A stretch of 48,274 bases of DNA from Chloroflexota bacterium (GCA_030744875.1 JASLPR010000070.1:1-48274), one strand, 5' to 3'. Positions 28,987 to 39,642 are shown, counted from the stretch's first letter. Notes: generated by a model from the letters alone, not told the origin. A program made the numbers and translations.

Positions 28987-30045
28987 TCACTCGATCGGCC
29001 GGACCTTTTCGGGCTTGCCACTGGCGGCGGAGTCGAGTCCGACACAGAGCGCGGCGATGGTGGCCGCCCCGGCGCGGCCGTCGACGAGCGGCGCGGTGTC
29101 ATCGAGGATGTTGCCAACGAAGGCCGTCAGTTCCTCGACGACGGGGTGGCCGATGGTGGGTTGAAACGGGATGACGATCGGGCCCATCTGCCCGCCGATC
29201 TCGGGATCGAGCCAGGCGGTGACGTGCATCCCCTCGGTGTCGGTGAGGGCGGTGCCCTCGGACCCGTAGGCGCCGAGCTGGACGATGTGCTCGGGCCAGC
29301 GGCGCAGGCCCTTGTTGAGCCATACGCGGCCCAAGCAGCCACTGGCGAAGCGCAGCATACTGATGGCGTGATCGGGCAGTTCGGCCGGCGTGCCGGCGAC
29401 GTGGTTGTCGTAAAGCATGATCTCGTCGATGTCGCCGCCGAGCCAGCGGACCAGGTCCATCGCGTGCGAGGCGCCGGCGATCCAGGGGTTCTGGGGGATG
29501 TCGGGGTCGATCCGCCAGGGTGTACGTACGTAGACGTTGCGCATGTCGTGGATGTAGTTGGCTTCGACCATGAAGAGCTCGCCCAGCCGCCCCTTCGCCA
29601 CCAGATCGTGGACGGCGCGGATCTGCGGCACGAAACGGTTAACGTTGCCGACCGCCAGCTTGCGGCCGGTGCGCTCGGCGGTGCGGACGAGATCCTCGGC
29701 GTCTTCGCGGGTGGTGGTCATCGGCTTTTCGCAGAGGACGTGGGCGCCGCCTTCCATGGCGGCCTTGGCCATCCGGTGGTGCAGGTGATCGGGGGAACAG
29801 ACGGAGACCAGGTCGAGGCCGAGGTCGCAGAGTTCTTGCCAATCGGTGGTTGCTGTCTCGGTGCCCAGGTCGCGGGCAACGCGATCGGCGCGCTCGGCAT
29901 CGACATCGCAGACGGCGACCAGGCGGACGCCGGGAATTTCGTGATAGGCGCGGGAGTGGCGCTTGCCCATGCCTAGTCCGATGACTCCGACTTTGAGGTC
30001 TTCGAGCACGGGGAACTCCGGGGGGTTGGGGTTTGGTGGGGGCAT
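28987..30045 (-). CDS. Gfo/Idh/MocA family oxidoreductase
   Basis: VGVIGLGMGKRHSRAYHEIPGVRLVAVCDVD; GGAHVLCEKPMTTTREDAE. Confidence 0.93.
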   Translation of the reverse strand: MPPPNPNPPEFPVLEDLKVGVIGLGMGKRHSRAYHEIPGVRLVAVCDVDAERADRVARDLGTETATTDWQELCDLGLDLVSVCSPDHLHHRMAKAAMEGGAHVLCEKPMTTTREDAEDLVRTAERTGRKLAVGNVNRFVPQIRAVHDLVAKGRLGELFMVEANYIHDMRNVYVRTPWRIDPDIPQNPWIAGASHAMDLVRWLGGDIDEIMLYDNHVAGTPAELPDHAISMLRFASGCLGRVWLNKGLRRWPEHIVQLGAYGSEGTALTDTEGMHVTAWLDPEIGGQMGPIVIPFQPTIGHPVVEELTAFVGNILDDTAPLVDGRAGAATIAALCVGLDSAASGKPEKVRPIE

Positions 30046-30068
30046 TGTACGAGGTTGTGCCGGGAGCG

Positions 30069-30722
30069 CTACTGGAAGTGCTGCATCTTCCCGGTCTGCA
30101 GGTAGATGGCGCGCTCGGCGATATTGGTGGAGCGGTCGGCGATGCGCTCGAGCAGGTGCGCGATCCAGATCAGATAGGTGGCGCGCTGGATGTTGCTCGG
30201 ATCTTCGGTCATGTACGCGAAGAGCTCGCGAAAGATCCTTTCGTAGAGCGAGTCGACGACATCGTCGGTCTCGGCAACCCGGGTGGCGACCTCCATGTTC
30301 AGGTCGGTGAGGGTGCCCAGGCTCTCGCGGAGCATGGTGGCGCCCAGCTCGGCCATGCGCGGAATGTCGATCAGCGGCTTCAATGGCGGCTCGTCGCCCA
30401 TCCGCAGGCTGATCTTGGCGATGCCTTCGGCGTAGTCGCCGACGCGCTCGAGTTCGGAGGCGACCTGAATGACGGTTATCAGGCGGCGCAGATCGGAGGC
30501 CATCGGGGCCTGCAGGGCGATCAGGTCGACGCATTTCTCTTCAAGTTCGACCTGGAAGTCGTCGATCTGGTCGTCCTCATCGATGACGGCCTGGGAGCCG
30601 TCGAGATCGCGATCCTTGAGGGCGTCGACGGCGCGCACGATGGCCTTTTCGACCATGCTACCGAGAAGCAGCAGGTCGTCCTGGATTTGTTGAAGCTGCT
30701 GTGTGTACTCGGTCCTGGCCAT
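30069..30722 (-). CDS. phoU: Phosphate signalling complex protein PhoU
   Basis: MASDLRRLITVIQVASELERVGDYAEGIAKIS; ERIADRSTNIAERAIYLQTG. Confidence 0.95.
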   Translation of the reverse strand: MARTEYTQQLQQIQDDLLLLGSMVEKAIVRAVDALKDRDLDGSQAVIDEDDQIDDFQVELEEKCVDLIALQAPMASDLRRLITVIQVASELERVGDYAEGIAKISLRMGDEPPLKPLIDIPRMAELGATMLRESLGTLTDLNMEVATRVAETDDVVDSLYERIFRELFAYMTEDPSNIQRATYLIWIAHLLERIADRSTNIAERAIYLQTGKMQHFQ

Positions 30723-30729
30723 TTTCCCC

Positions 30730-31554
30730 TTAGCCAAACCTTCCCGTGATGTAAGCCTCGGTGCGCTCGTCGGACGGATTCGTGAAGATCTGCTCCGTGA
30801 TCCCCAACTCCACAAGAATACCGGCGCCGTTGTCGTTGACCATGAAAAAGGCGGTCTTGTTGGAGACGCGGGCGGCCTGCTGCATGTTGTGGGTGACGAT
30901 GACGATGGTGTAGTCGTCGCGCAGTTCGGCGATGAGGTCTTCGATGCGGGTGGTGGCGATCGGGTCGAGCGCCGAGCAGGGCTCGTCCATGAGGATGACT
31001 TCGGGTTCCACGGCAAGGGCGCGCGCGATGCAGAGGCGCTGCTGCTGGCCGCCGGAGAGCGCCAGGCCGCTCTTGTCGAGGTCGTCGCTGACTTCGCGCC
31101 AGAGGGCGGCGCGGCGCAAAGATTGCTCGACCAGCCCGTCGAGATCGCCGCGAAAGCCGTTTACCCGGGGGCCGTAGGCGACGTTGTCGTAGATGGATTT
31201 GGGGAAGGGGTTGGGCTTCTGGAAGACCATGCCGATGCGGCGGCGCAACTCGACCGGGTCGACGCCGGCGTGATTGATGTCGGTGTCGCGGAAGAAGACC
31301 TGGCCCTCGATGCGGGTGCGCGGAATGAGTTCGTTCATGCGGTTGAAGAGACGCAGGTAGGTGCTCTTGCCGCAGCCGGAGGGGCCGATGATGGCGGTGA
31401 CCTCGCGCTCGCGTATCTCTAGGCTGATGCCCTCGAGCGCCAGCGTATCGCCGTACCAGAAGCTCAGCTCGTTGCTGGACAGGACGACATCGCGGACGGC
31501 ATCGTCAGCGGCTGGCTCCTCGGGGCCGGAGCGGCCGACGTTCAGGTTGATCAT
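30730..31554 (-). CDS. pstB: Phosphate ABC transporter ATP-binding protein
   Basis: [61 protein letters not shown]. Confidence 0.97.
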   Translation of the reverse strand: MINLNVGRSGPEEPAADDAVRDVVLSSNELSFWYGDTLALEGISLEIREREVTAIIGPSGCGKSTYLRLFNRMNELIPRTRIEGQVFFRDTDINHAGVDPVELRRRIGMVFQKPNPFPKSIYDNVAYGPRVNGFRGDLDGLVEQSLRRAALWREVSDDLDKSGLALSGGQQQRLCIARALAVEPEVILMDEPCSALDPIATTRIEDLIAELRDDYTIVIVTHNMQQAARVSNKTAFFMVNDNGAGILVELGITEQIFTNPSDERTEAYITGRFG

Positions 31555-32432
31555 CAACCTCTCCTCTCGAATCGGTTGCGCAAAACAACGGCGGCGAGAT
31601 TGGCCAACAACAACACCACCAGCAGCACTACGATGCCGCCGGCGGCGAGGCTGGCGAATTCCTTCTGCGGCAGGGATACCCAGTTGAAGATCTGGATCGG
31701 CAGGACCGTGAAGAGGTCCATCGGGCCGTTGGGGTCGAACGCGATGTAGGTCAGCGCGCCGATGGTGATGAGCGGGGCGGTTTCGCCGATGGCGCGGGCC
31801 AGCGCCAGGATGGTGCCGGTGAGCACGCCGGGGAGCGCGGCCGGCAGGACCGTGCGGCGGACCATCTGCCAGCGGCTGGCCCCGAGCGCCAGGGCGCCCT
31901 CGCGCAGCGATACCGGCACCGCCCGCAGCGCCTCGCGCGAAGCCACGATGATGATCGGCAGGATCAGCAGGGACATTGTCAGTGAACCGGCCAGGATGCT
32001 GCGCCCGAGCGCCAGGTTGCGCACGAAGAGGCCCAGTCCCAGCAACCCGTAAACCACCGAGGGCACGCCGGCCAGGTTGGCGATGTTGATCTGGATGAAG
32101 CGCTTGAGGCGGCTTTCCGGCGCGTATTCCTCGAGGTAGATTGCCGAGCCGACGCCGATCGGGAAGGAGATCAGGGCCGTCATAGCGATCATCCAGAAGG
32201 TGCCCAACAGGGCCGTGCGCAGCCCGGCCTTGACCGGGAATCGCGACGGGAAGCTGGTTAGGAAGTGCAGGTCGATCTCCCCCGCTCCGCGGCGGACGAC
32301 ATCGGTGATCAGCACCACCAGGACCAGCAGGCCCAGCGCCGTGGAGACGATGGTGGCGTAGCGGAAGATCGCGCCGTAGCGCCGCCGCCGGCCCATGCGG
32401 GGGTTCCACTGATCGGCGCGCAAAGCCCTCAT
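31554..32432 (-). CDS. pstA: Phosphate ABC transporter permease PstA
   Basis: [42 protein letters not shown] overlap with pstB. Confidence 0.95.
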   Translation of the reverse strand: MRALRADQWNPRMGRRRRYGAIFRYATIVSTALGLLVLVVLITDVVRRGAGEIDLHFLTSFPSRFPVKAGLRTALLGTFWMIAMTALISFPIGVGSAIYLEEYAPESRLKRFIQINIANLAGVPSVVYGLLGLGLFVRNLALGRSILAGSLTMSLLILPIIIVASREALRAVPVSLREGALALGASRWQMVRRTVLPAALPGVLTGTILALARAIGETAPLITIGALTYIAFDPNGPMDLFTVLPIQIFNWVSLPQKEFASLAAGGIVVLLVVLLLANLAAVVLRNRFERRG

Positions 32433-33376
32433 TCGTAGACCTCGCGGTAGCGGCGCACGAACCAGTCGCCGAGCAGGTTCATGACGAAGGTCATCGTGAA
32501 CAGCAGGGTGCCGACGGCAAAGATGGTGCGGAACTCGATGGTGTCCTGGGGGGTGTCGCCGAGGCTGACCTGGACGATATAGGCGGTCATGGTCTCCATG
32601 GACGACAGCAGGTCGAAGCCCATCTTGGGCTGCTGGCCGGCGGCGATGGAGACGATCATCGTCTCGCCGATGGCCCGCGAGACCGAGAGAATGACCGCCG
32701 CCAGGATGCCCGACAGCGCCCCGGGCAGCACGACCCGGGTGATCGTCTCAAAGCGGGTGGCGCCGAGGGCGTAGGCGCCCTCGCGAAGCCCCGCCGGGAC
32801 CGCCCGCAGGGCGTCTTCGGCGATCGAAGCCATCATCGGCAGGATCATGAAGCCCATGACGATCCCGGCACTGGCGACGTTGAAAACCTGCGTGTCCGGC
32901 AAGAAGGACCGCAGGATCGGGGTGACGAACAACAGCGCGAAGTAGCCGTAGACAACGGTGGGGATCCCGGCCAGGATCTCGAGGGCCGGTTTGAGAATCG
33001 AGCGCAGTCGCGGGGGGGCGTACTCACTCAGGAAGACGGCCGTGAGCAGCCCAACCGGGATGGCGACGACCATCGCCACGAGCGCGACCGCGAGCGTGCC
33101 GTTGACCAGCGGCAGGACACCGAAATCTTTGGAGGCGAAGAGCGGCGTCCAGCGCGTGCCGGTGATGAACTCGAACACCGAGACATCGCGGAAGAACTGC
33201 ACCGTCTCGCCGAGCAGAGTAATAATGATGCCGGCGGTGGTGAGCACCGACAAAGCGGCGGCGCCGAAGAGCAGGCCGTGGACGATGCGCTCGGTGATGA
33301 CCCGGCGGCGGTTGGGCGCCAGCTGCGCGGGGAGGCCTGGATTGGGCTGGTCGGGTGGGGCGGTGCGCAGAGCCAT
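32429..33376 (-). CDS. pstC: Phosphate ABC transporter permease PstC
   Basis: [49 protein letters not shown]. Confidence 0.95.
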   Translation of the reverse strand: MALRTAPPDQPNPGLPAQLAPNRRRVITERIVHGLLFGAAALSVLTTAGIIITLLGETVQFFRDVSVFEFITGTRWTPLFASKDFGVLPLVNGTLAVALVAMVVAIPVGLLTAVFLSEYAPPRLRSILKPALEILAGIPTVVYGYFALLFVTPILRSFLPDTQVFNVASAGIVMGFMILPMMASIAEDALRAVPAGLREGAYALGATRFETITRVVLPGALSGILAAVILSVSRAIGETMIVSIAAGQQPKMGFDLLSSMETMTAYIVQVSLGDTPQDTIEFRTIFAVGTLLFTMTFVMNLLGDWFVRRYREVYE

Positions 33377-33384
33377 GATCGCGG

Positions 33385-34386
33385 CTACTCCCGCAGCAGG
33401 TCTTCGAGGGCGACGCCGATCATGGCGCCCTCCCCCGCGTAGACCGAGCCAGTGACGCGATTCTCGAAGCGCTCGATGGCAAGTACGTAGAGTTCGTCGG
33501 TGAGCGCCACGTAGCCGACGTCACTGACCAGCAACCCGGCGTTCTCCAGGTAGAAGCGGATGAAGGTCTGGATGTCTTCACGTTCGGTGGACAGGAGGCT
33601 GACGTAGATGAAAAGCGGCCGCGAGAGCGGTTGGTAGACACCGCTGTTAACCGTTTCCGGGGACGGTGTGACGCAACCGTCGCCGCTGTTGACGCCGAGC
33701 AGCTTGAGCGCCTCGGAATTGGCGGTGAAGTAGGCGAGCCCGAAAAAACCGATCGCGTTGCGGTCGCCGGCGATGCCCTGCACGAGGACGTTGTCGTCTT
33801 CGCTGGGAGTGAAGTCGCCGCGACTGGCGCCCTCTTCGCCGACGATCGCGGTGGTGAAGTAGTCATACGTACCGGAATCCACGCCGGGGCCGTAGAGCAG
33901 CAATTCCTCGTCGGGAAAACCGGGCCGGACCTGCGCCCAGGACGTGACGGCGCGCTCGGCGGCCGGCTCCCAGATGCGCTGCAATTCCTCCACGGTGAGA
34001 CAGGCGACGAAGTCATTGTCGGGATTGGTGACGACGGCCAGGCCGTCGAAGGCGATCGGCAGTTCGACAAAGCCGATCCCGTTTTCGGCGCACAGCTCGA
34101 TCTCAATCTTCCTGATGGGACGCGAAGCGTTGGTGATGTCGGTTTCGCCGGTGCAGAACTTGTGAAAACCGCCGCCGCTGCCGGAGACGCCGACCGGTAC
34201 GCGCGCGCCGCGGAAGCTGCCCTGGAACTCTTCGGCAACGGCCTGGGTGATAGGCCCTACCGTGCTGGAGCCGTCGATGAAGATGGTCTGAACGTCGGCA
34301 GCGGAACCGCAGGCGGTGCCCACAACCACAAACAGACTCACCAAACCCCACCGCACCACCCGACGGACCGAACCGGGCAAGAGCAT
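33385..34386 (-). CDS. pstS: Phosphate ABC transporter substrate-binding lipoprotein PstS
   Basis: Lipobox [64 protein letters not shown]. Confidence 0.93.
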   Translation of the reverse strand: MLLPGSVRRVVRWGLVSLFVVVGTACGSAADVQTIFIDGSSTVGPITQAVAEEFQGSFRGARVPVGVSGSGGGFHKFCTGETDITNASRPIRKIEIELCAENGIGFVELPIAFDGLAVVTNPDNDFVACLTVEELQRIWEPAAERAVTSWAQVRPGFPDEELLLYGPGVDSGTYDYFTTAIVGEEGASRGDFTPSEDDNVLVQGIAGDRNAIGFFGLAYFTANSEALKLLGVNSGDGCVTPSPETVNSGVYQPLSRPLFIYVSLLSTEREDIQTFIRFYLENAGLLVSDVGYVALTDELYVLAIERFENRVTGSVYAGEGAMIGVALEDLLRE

Positions 34387-34451
34387 GTCCCATTTCTGAG
34401 CTTCGCGAACCAGTAAGAAATGTAGCAGCGATCGCACCGCCCGCGAGGGCC

Positions 34452-34484
34452 CCGAGTTGAACTGCGGATGAAATTCTGATTAAC
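34452..34484 (-). promoter_or_regulatory. Putative Pho box (three 11-bp direct repeats) upstream of pstS
   Basis: Minus strand: GTTAATCagaa TTTCATCcgca GTTCAACtcgg, phased exactly 11 bp, about 65-100 bp upstream of the pstS start. Confidence 0.7.
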
Positions 34485-34537
34485 GTTTCGCCGGCAGGGA
34501 CACCGGGTTGGGAAAGCGGAGCGTCGGGCGGGGCGGA

Positions 34538-35944
34538 TCAGCACTCGTCGCCGGCCGGCGTTGCGGCGCCGGGCAGGCTGACAAAGAACGTAGCGCCCCG
34601 CTCGGGGCCGGGCGAATCGGCCCAGATCTCGCCGTCGTGACGATCGACGAGATGGCGCGCGATGGCGAGCCCGAGCCCGGTGCCGCCGTCGGAGCGGGAT
34701 CGATCGGCTTTGTAGAAGCGCTCGAAGAGCCGGGGCAGGTCGGCGGCGGCAATGCCGACGCCGCTGTCTTCGATGCTCAGCAGCACGCGCCCGGCGCGGC
34801 GGTCGACACGGGCCGTGATGCGGCCGCCGGGGGGTGTGAATTTGACCGCGTTGTGGAGGATGTTGGTGACGATCCGGTCGAGCATCTCGGGATCGGCATG
34901 GACTTCGGTATGGGCGTGCTCCGGCGGCGCCTCAAGCTGCAACTTCGCACGCTCGGCCAGCGGCCGCAGGCGCTCGGCGGCGCGGCGCACGATGTCGTCC
35001 ATGTCGCAGGACGCGCGTTGCAGGCGGTCGCGGCCGGCTTCAATGCGGGCGAGTTCCAGCAATTCCTCGACCATCTGCGCCAGGCGGTCGGCTTCGGTCT
35101 GGATGCGGACGAGAAAATCGCCCCGAACTCCGGGATCATCGACAGCGCCTTCCTGGAGGGTCTCGGCAAGCGCCTTCATCGAGGTGATCGGGCTGCGTAA
35201 CTCGTGGGAGACGTTGGCGACGAACTCACGGCGCACGGTGTCGGCTGCCTGGATGCCGGACAGGTCCTGCAGCAGGATCACCACCCACTCGCCGCCGGAC
35301 TCCTGCACCGGCGTGGCGACGACTCGGACCGGCTCGCGGTTCAATCCGACGTCCAGAACCCGTTCCTCGGCCTGGTTGTTCAACCGGGCGGTGCGGACCA
35401 GGTCGACAACCTCGTGGTCGCGGGCGAAATCGGCCAGGGTGCGCGGGGCGTCGGACCCAGCGCGGGTGGCCAGCAGGCGCTCGGCGGCCGGATTGGCTTG
35501 CAGGATATGCTCGTTGCCATCGACGATCAGGACACCGTCGGCCATGTGCGTGATCAGGGCCCCCATCTGGGCGCGCTCAGTGTCGCGCTCGAGGAGCCAG
35601 CCTTCGGCTTCGCCGGCGCGGCGGCTGACCTCGCCAACTGCCCCGGCGATCCCGGCGCCGACGGCGGCTTCGTCCGCGTCCGCCTCGGCGGGATCGGCCA
35701 GCCGCCGGGCGATTGCCATGAGCTGGCCGGCGGCCGAGGCGGAGCGGCGCAGCTCTCGCCAGACCAGCCCGGCGGCGATGGTGATGGTGACGGCAAGTAC
35801 GATGAACCCGGTCAGCAGCACGCGGCCGGTTTCGTTGGCCGCGATCGGCAACTGAGCCAGGATCGCCAGTGCGAAGGCGGCCACCCCGGCGACTACCGTT
35901 ACAGCCGACCAAAAGGCCGTCGACCGGAAGGAGAAGGGTCCCAT
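34538..35944 (-). CDS. phoR: Phosphate-regulon sensor histidine kinase (PAS, HisKA, HATPase)
   Basis: FVANVSHELRSPITSMKALAETLQEGAVDDP; NILHNAVKFTP; GGTGLGLAIARHLV. Confidence 0.93.
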   Translation of the reverse strand: MGPFSFRSTAFWSAVTVVAGVAAFALAILAQLPIAANETGRVLLTGFIVLAVTITIAAGLVWRELRRSASAAGQLMAIARRLADPAEADADEAAVGAGIAGAVGEVSRRAGEAEGWLLERDTERAQMGALITHMADGVLIVDGNEHILQANPAAERLLATRAGSDAPRTLADFARDHEVVDLVRTARLNNQAEERVLDVGLNREPVRVVATPVQESGGEWVVILLQDLSGIQAADTVRREFVANVSHELRSPITSMKALAETLQEGAVDDPGVRGDFLVRIQTEADRLAQMVEELLELARIEAGRDRLQRASCDMDDIVRRAAERLRPLAERAKLQLEAPPEHAHTEVHADPEMLDRIVTNILHNAVKFTPPGGRITARVDRRAGRVLLSIEDSGVGIAAADLPRLFERFYKADRSRSDGGTGLGLAIARHLVDRHDGEIWADSPGPERGATFFVSLPGAATPAGDEC

Positions 35945-35948
35945 TCGG

Positions 35949-36644
35949 CTAGGCCGAATACCGGTAGCCGGCGCCACGGACGGTGACGATGCGCCGCGGA
36001 GCGGAGGGTTCGGCTTCGATCTTCTTGCGAAGGCTCCGAACATGCACCGGGACCGTGCCGGTGTCGGCGATGTGCTCGTGGCCCCAGACCCGCCGCATCA
36101 GCGTGGCCGCCGAGAACACCCGGCCGCGATGGCGCATCAGGAAAAGCAGCAAGTCGTATTCGCGCGGCTTGAGCCGCAAAGGCTGCTCGCCGAGCCGGAC
36201 TTCGCGCGCCGGAATGTCGATGCACAGGTCGCCGTCGGTGACGGCATCGGCGGTGGCGTCTCCGTCGGCGAATTCTTCAAGCAGCATCTCGCGCCGCCGC
36301 AGCATGGCCTTGACCCGTGCCATCAGTTCGCGCATTGAGAACGGCTTGGTCAGGTAGTCGTCGGCGCCGATTTCGAGTCCGACGATCCGGTCGACCTCGT
36401 CGGTGCGCGCGGTGAGCATCAGGATTGGCACCGCCGAGCGTCGCCGGATGAGCCGGCAGACCTCGAAACCGTCGAGCCGGGGCAACATGACATCCAGGAT
36501 GACCAGCGCCGGGTCGTGTTCGGCCGCCAGCTCCAGAGCGCGCTCGCCATCACCGGCGGAAATGACCTGGTGACCCTCGCGGTGGAGGTTGTAGCCGATA
36601 GTGGCGACAAGGCTGGCCTCGTCGTCGACGAGCAGGATCTTCAC
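35949..36644 (-). CDS. phoB: Phosphate-regulon response regulator (OmpR/PhoB family), GTG start
   Basis: VKILLVDDEASLVATIGYNLHREGHQV...VILDVMLPRLDGFEVCRLIR...DDYLTKPFSMRELMARVKAMLRR; C-terminal winged helix. Confidence 0.93.
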   Translation of the reverse strand: MKILLVDDEASLVATIGYNLHREGHQVISAGDGERALELAAEHDPALVILDVMLPRLDGFEVCRLIRRRSAVPILMLTARTDEVDRIVGLEIGADDYLTKPFSMRELMARVKAMLRRREMLLEEFADGDATADAVTDGDLCIDIPAREVRLGEQPLRLKPREYDLLLFLMRHRGRVFSAATLMRRVWGHEHIADTGTVPVHVRSLRKKIEAEPSAPRRIVTVRGAGYRYSA

Positions 36645-36957
36645 CGGCGCGTATTCCCCCCCGAGTATGGCTGTTGGCCGCTTCGGTCGATGGCGATCAC
36701 CCCCGCTCGCACCCCGGCCGCCGCCGCCCGGCACCGGTCCTGGAGCGACCAATCCTCCCGCAACTTTAACGCCTCGAAGCCCGTGGAAGGGACTGAAATC
36801 GACTGGCCGGACGGTGATTCCTGCACGAGCGTGGGGGTTATTCCGATCAGCTTTATGCCAGGGGGTTTGACAAGCACGTAGAATGGGAACCCGCAAAACG
36901 ACCGGGACGCACTACGAAACGGCGTCGCGCGGGATCGAAAAGGCTCATCAAGTGCAG

Positions 36958-36996
36958 CCTGCCGAGACGGGACTTTGGGGAGGTCGTCTCGGCAGG
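36958..36996. terminator. Perfect 12-bp inverted repeat hairpin; T-rich tail on the plus strand
   Basis: CCTGCCGAGACG - 15 nt - CGTCTCGGCAGG followed by ttgttgctttg. Confidence 0.6.
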
Positions 36997-37041
36997 TTGT
37001 TGCTTTGTGTGGGGGGGGCGAGTCTCGTTAGCACCGACCGG

Positions 37042-37851
37042 CTAGCCGCGGACTCGTCGCCAGCCACCCACCAGCGCGAAGATCAGCGCGCCGGTCAGAA
37101 CCACCGCCGCGCCCGCCGCCACCGATAGATAGAACGAGGCGTAGAGCCCGATGACCGCCGCCGCCACCGCGATGCCGACCGCCAGCAACATCAGACGGAT
37201 AATCGAACGCGCCAGCAACACGGCGGCCGCGGCCGGGATGATGAGCAGCGCGCCGGTCAGGACAACGCCGGCGGATTGAATACCGGCGATTACCGCCAGC
37301 GCGACGACCACCAGTAATCCCAACCGTACGAGATCGACATTCAGCCCGACTGTGGTGGCGTGGGTCGGATCGACTGAGGCGAGCTGCAATTCCTTGTTGA
37401 ACACGAAGAGCGCGCCCAACGCCAGCACCGCGAACACCGCCAGCACCACGATGTCGCTCGTGCCGATGCCAAGGATGTCGCCGAAGAGCAGCGGTGAGAG
37501 ATCGCGGAATCCACCGGCGCGAGTGGCTAGGGCGACTCCCAGCGCGAACATCGAGGTCATGACGATGCCGATGGCGGCGTCTTCGCGGACGGTCCCGCCG
37601 CGCGACACGAAACCGATGGCCAGCGCCGCGAAGATGCCGGCCGCCAGCGCGCCGGCGAACAGGCTGACTCCGGCGATCTGCGCCAGCACCAGGCCCGGCA
37701 GGACGGCATGGGCCAGCGCACCGCTGACGAAGGCTATGCGGCGGATGACGACGTAGACGCCGACCGCGCCGCAGATGGCCCCGATGAGCACCCCGCCGAC
37801 CAGCGCATTGCGCATAAAGGCGTACTCCCAAGGGGCCATTAGCCAGTCCAT
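37042..37851 (-). CDS. znuB: Metal (Zn/Mn) ABC transporter permease
   Basis: MRNALVGGVLIGAICGAVGVYVVIRRIAFVSGALAHAVLPGL; ABC-3 family membrane pattern. Confidence 0.92.
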   Translation of the reverse strand: MDWLMAPWEYAFMRNALVGGVLIGAICGAVGVYVVIRRIAFVSGALAHAVLPGLVLAQIAGVSLFAGALAAGIFAALAIGFVSRGGTVREDAAIGIVMTSMFALGVALATRAGGFRDLSPLLFGDILGIGTSDIVVLAVFAVLALGALFVFNKELQLASVDPTHATTVGLNVDLVRLGLLVVVALAVIAGIQSAGVVLTGALLIIPAAAAVLLARSIIRLMLLAVGIAVAAAVIGLYASFYLSVAAGAAVVLTGALIFALVGGWRRVRG

Positions 37852-38600
37852 CAGCCGTGCCCGTGGTGGTCGGACTCAGCCGCGGGCGCTGGCACGATCC
37901 GGCCTTCGCTGAGATAGATGGTGCGGTCGTAGCGAGTGGCGACGCGGTCCAGTTCGTGGGTGGCGACGATGGCCGTGCGCCCGCGCTCACGGAGTTCGTC
38001 GAGAACCCCTGCCAGCAGTTCGCGGGAGGAGGCATCAACTGCGGTGGCCGGCTCGTCGAACAGGTGCAACTCGGCGTCCTGGGCGAGGGCGCGGGCGATG
38101 AGGAGGCGCTGCTGCTGGCCGCCGGAAAGCTGGCCGATGTGGCGGTGCGCCAGCCCTCCGAGGACCATGTTATCGATGGCGTGCTCCGTACGTTCGCGGT
38201 CGAGGGTGGTGGGGCGCTTGAGCCAGCCGAGGTGGACGTAGCGCCCGGTGAGCACGAAGCCGTAGACATCGATCGGGAAGCGCCAGTCGATCTCGGTGGT
38301 CTGCGGCAGAAACGCGACGCGGTCGTAACAGCACTCGGGGGCGTGGCCGAGCACGCGGACTTCACCGCGCAACGGGCGCAATAGCCCGGCCGCGGCCTTG
38401 AGCAACGAGGACTTGCCGGCGCCGTTGGGGCCGACCAGCGCCACGCGATCGCCGGGAGCGATGGCCATGCTGACGTCGTCCAGCGCCAGCGGCAGGCCCG
38501 GGCTGTAGCGCGCGGACAGGCCGCTGGCCGCCAGCGCCGGTGCGCCGGGCACGGGCGCCTCGTGATCACGGCCGCAATACGGAAAGCGGGGTCCGATCAT
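37851..38600 (-). CDS. znuC: Metal (Zn/Mn) ABC transporter ATP-binding protein
   Basis: [54 protein letters not shown]. Confidence 0.92.
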   Translation of the reverse strand: MIGPRFPYCGRDHEAPVPGAPALAASGLSARYSPGLPLALDDVSMAIAPGDRVALVGPNGAGKSSLLKAAAGLLRPLRGEVRVLGHAPECCYDRVAFLPQTTEIDWRFPIDVYGFVLTGRYVHLGWLKRPTTLDRERTEHAIDNMVLGGLAHRHIGQLSGGQQQRLLIARALAQDAELHLFDEPATAVDASSRELLAGVLDELRERGRTAIVATHELDRVATRYDRTIYLSEGRIVPAPAAESDHHGHG

Positions 38601-39577
38601 GGGGCCAGACCGGCGACGAGAACGCCGATGTTGGCGCGGATCATGCCCGGGTAGGTCTCGGCTTCGCCCCCGGCCGGTCCGAGCGTGTCGGAGTAAAGCC
38701 CGTCGATGAGCGGAACCCCGGCTTCGTGAGCAAGTTGGGCAGCGAGCTGTGAGTTGGTGCCCTTTTCGGCGAAGATGGCGACGACGCCGGATTCACGCGC
38801 ACGGTCAACCAGCCCGGCAAGCGTCTCGGCGGAAGGCGCGACGGCCTCGCCGGCGAGCGCGGGGACGATCGCGCCAACCATCTCCAGTCCATAGCGCCGG
38901 GCGAGATGGCCGAAGGAGTCGTGGTTGACCGCCAGGCGGCGGCGGTCGGTCGGGATGGAGGCCATCTGCGCGACGATCCAGTCGTCCAGCGTGGTTAGTT
39001 CGGCGATCATCCGCGCCGCGCGCTCGTCAAAGCCGGCGGCGTCGGCCGAATGGGCCGCAGCGAGCGCCTGGCGGATGCTGCCGACGATGTGGATGGCCTG
39101 GCCGACGTCATGCCAGACGTGGGGATCGGGATCGCCGGAGTCGGTCAGGAGAGGATCGAGCCCGGAGGATACGTGGATAGTGCGGGCGGTGGTGCCGGAG
39201 GACGCGAGTAGCCGGTCGAGCCAGACTTCGTAGCCCGGCCCGATAGCGAAGACGAGGTCGGCCTCGGCGACGGCGGCCTGGTCGGCCGGCAGGGGCCGGA
39301 AATCGTGGGGATCGCCGCCGCGGCCGACCAGGACGCGGAGATCGATTTTTTCACCACCGACGCGCTGCACAAGATCGCCGAGCACGCTGAAGGTGGCGAC
39401 GACCCGGAGGGTGGTAACTTCGGTGGACTCTGAGAATGCGACACGGGAATCCGCGCAGCCGGCCAGCGCTAGCGTCAGGGCCAGTCCGAGCAGAAGGCCG
39501 GCGATAAATCGAATCGTACGGGTCAAGGGTGTCGCGGAACGCAGGCTCCGGTGCGCCTCCCGCCGACTCAAGAACAC
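38597..39577 (-). CDS. znuA: Metal ABC transporter substrate-binding lipoprotein (ZnuA/TroA family)
   Basis: Lipobox LALAGC; VVATFSVLGDLVQRVGGEKIDLRVLVGRGGDPHDFRPLPAD; DPHVWHDVGQA; NHDSFGHLARRYGLE. Confidence 0.92.
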   Translation of the reverse strand: MFLSRREAHRSLRSATPLTRTIRFIAGLLLGLALTLALAGCADSRVAFSESTEVTTLRVVATFSVLGDLVQRVGGEKIDLRVLVGRGGDPHDFRPLPADQAAVAEADLVFAIGPGYEVWLDRLLASSGTTARTIHVSSGLDPLLTDSGDPDPHVWHDVGQAIHIVGSIRQALAAAHSADAAGFDERAARMIAELTTLDDWIVAQMASIPTDRRRLAVNHDSFGHLARRYGLEMVGAIVPALAGEAVAPSAETLAGLVDRARESGVVAIFAEKGTNSQLAAQLAHEAGVPLIDGLYSDTLGPAGGEAETYPGMIRANIGVLVAGLAP

Positions 39578-39596
39578 TTGCGAAATCCCGCCCTAA

Positions 39597-39642
39597 TTGC
39601 GACTATGTTGCGATATGAGCGAATACTAGGACATTGTCGCAG
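39597..39642. promoter_or_regulatory. Putative Zur/Fur operator region (12-bp imperfect inverted repeat) between znuA and zur
   Basis: TTGCGACTATGT ... ACATTGTCGCAG (10/12 inverted match); TTGCGA also occurs at about 39579 and 39608. Confidence 0.45.
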
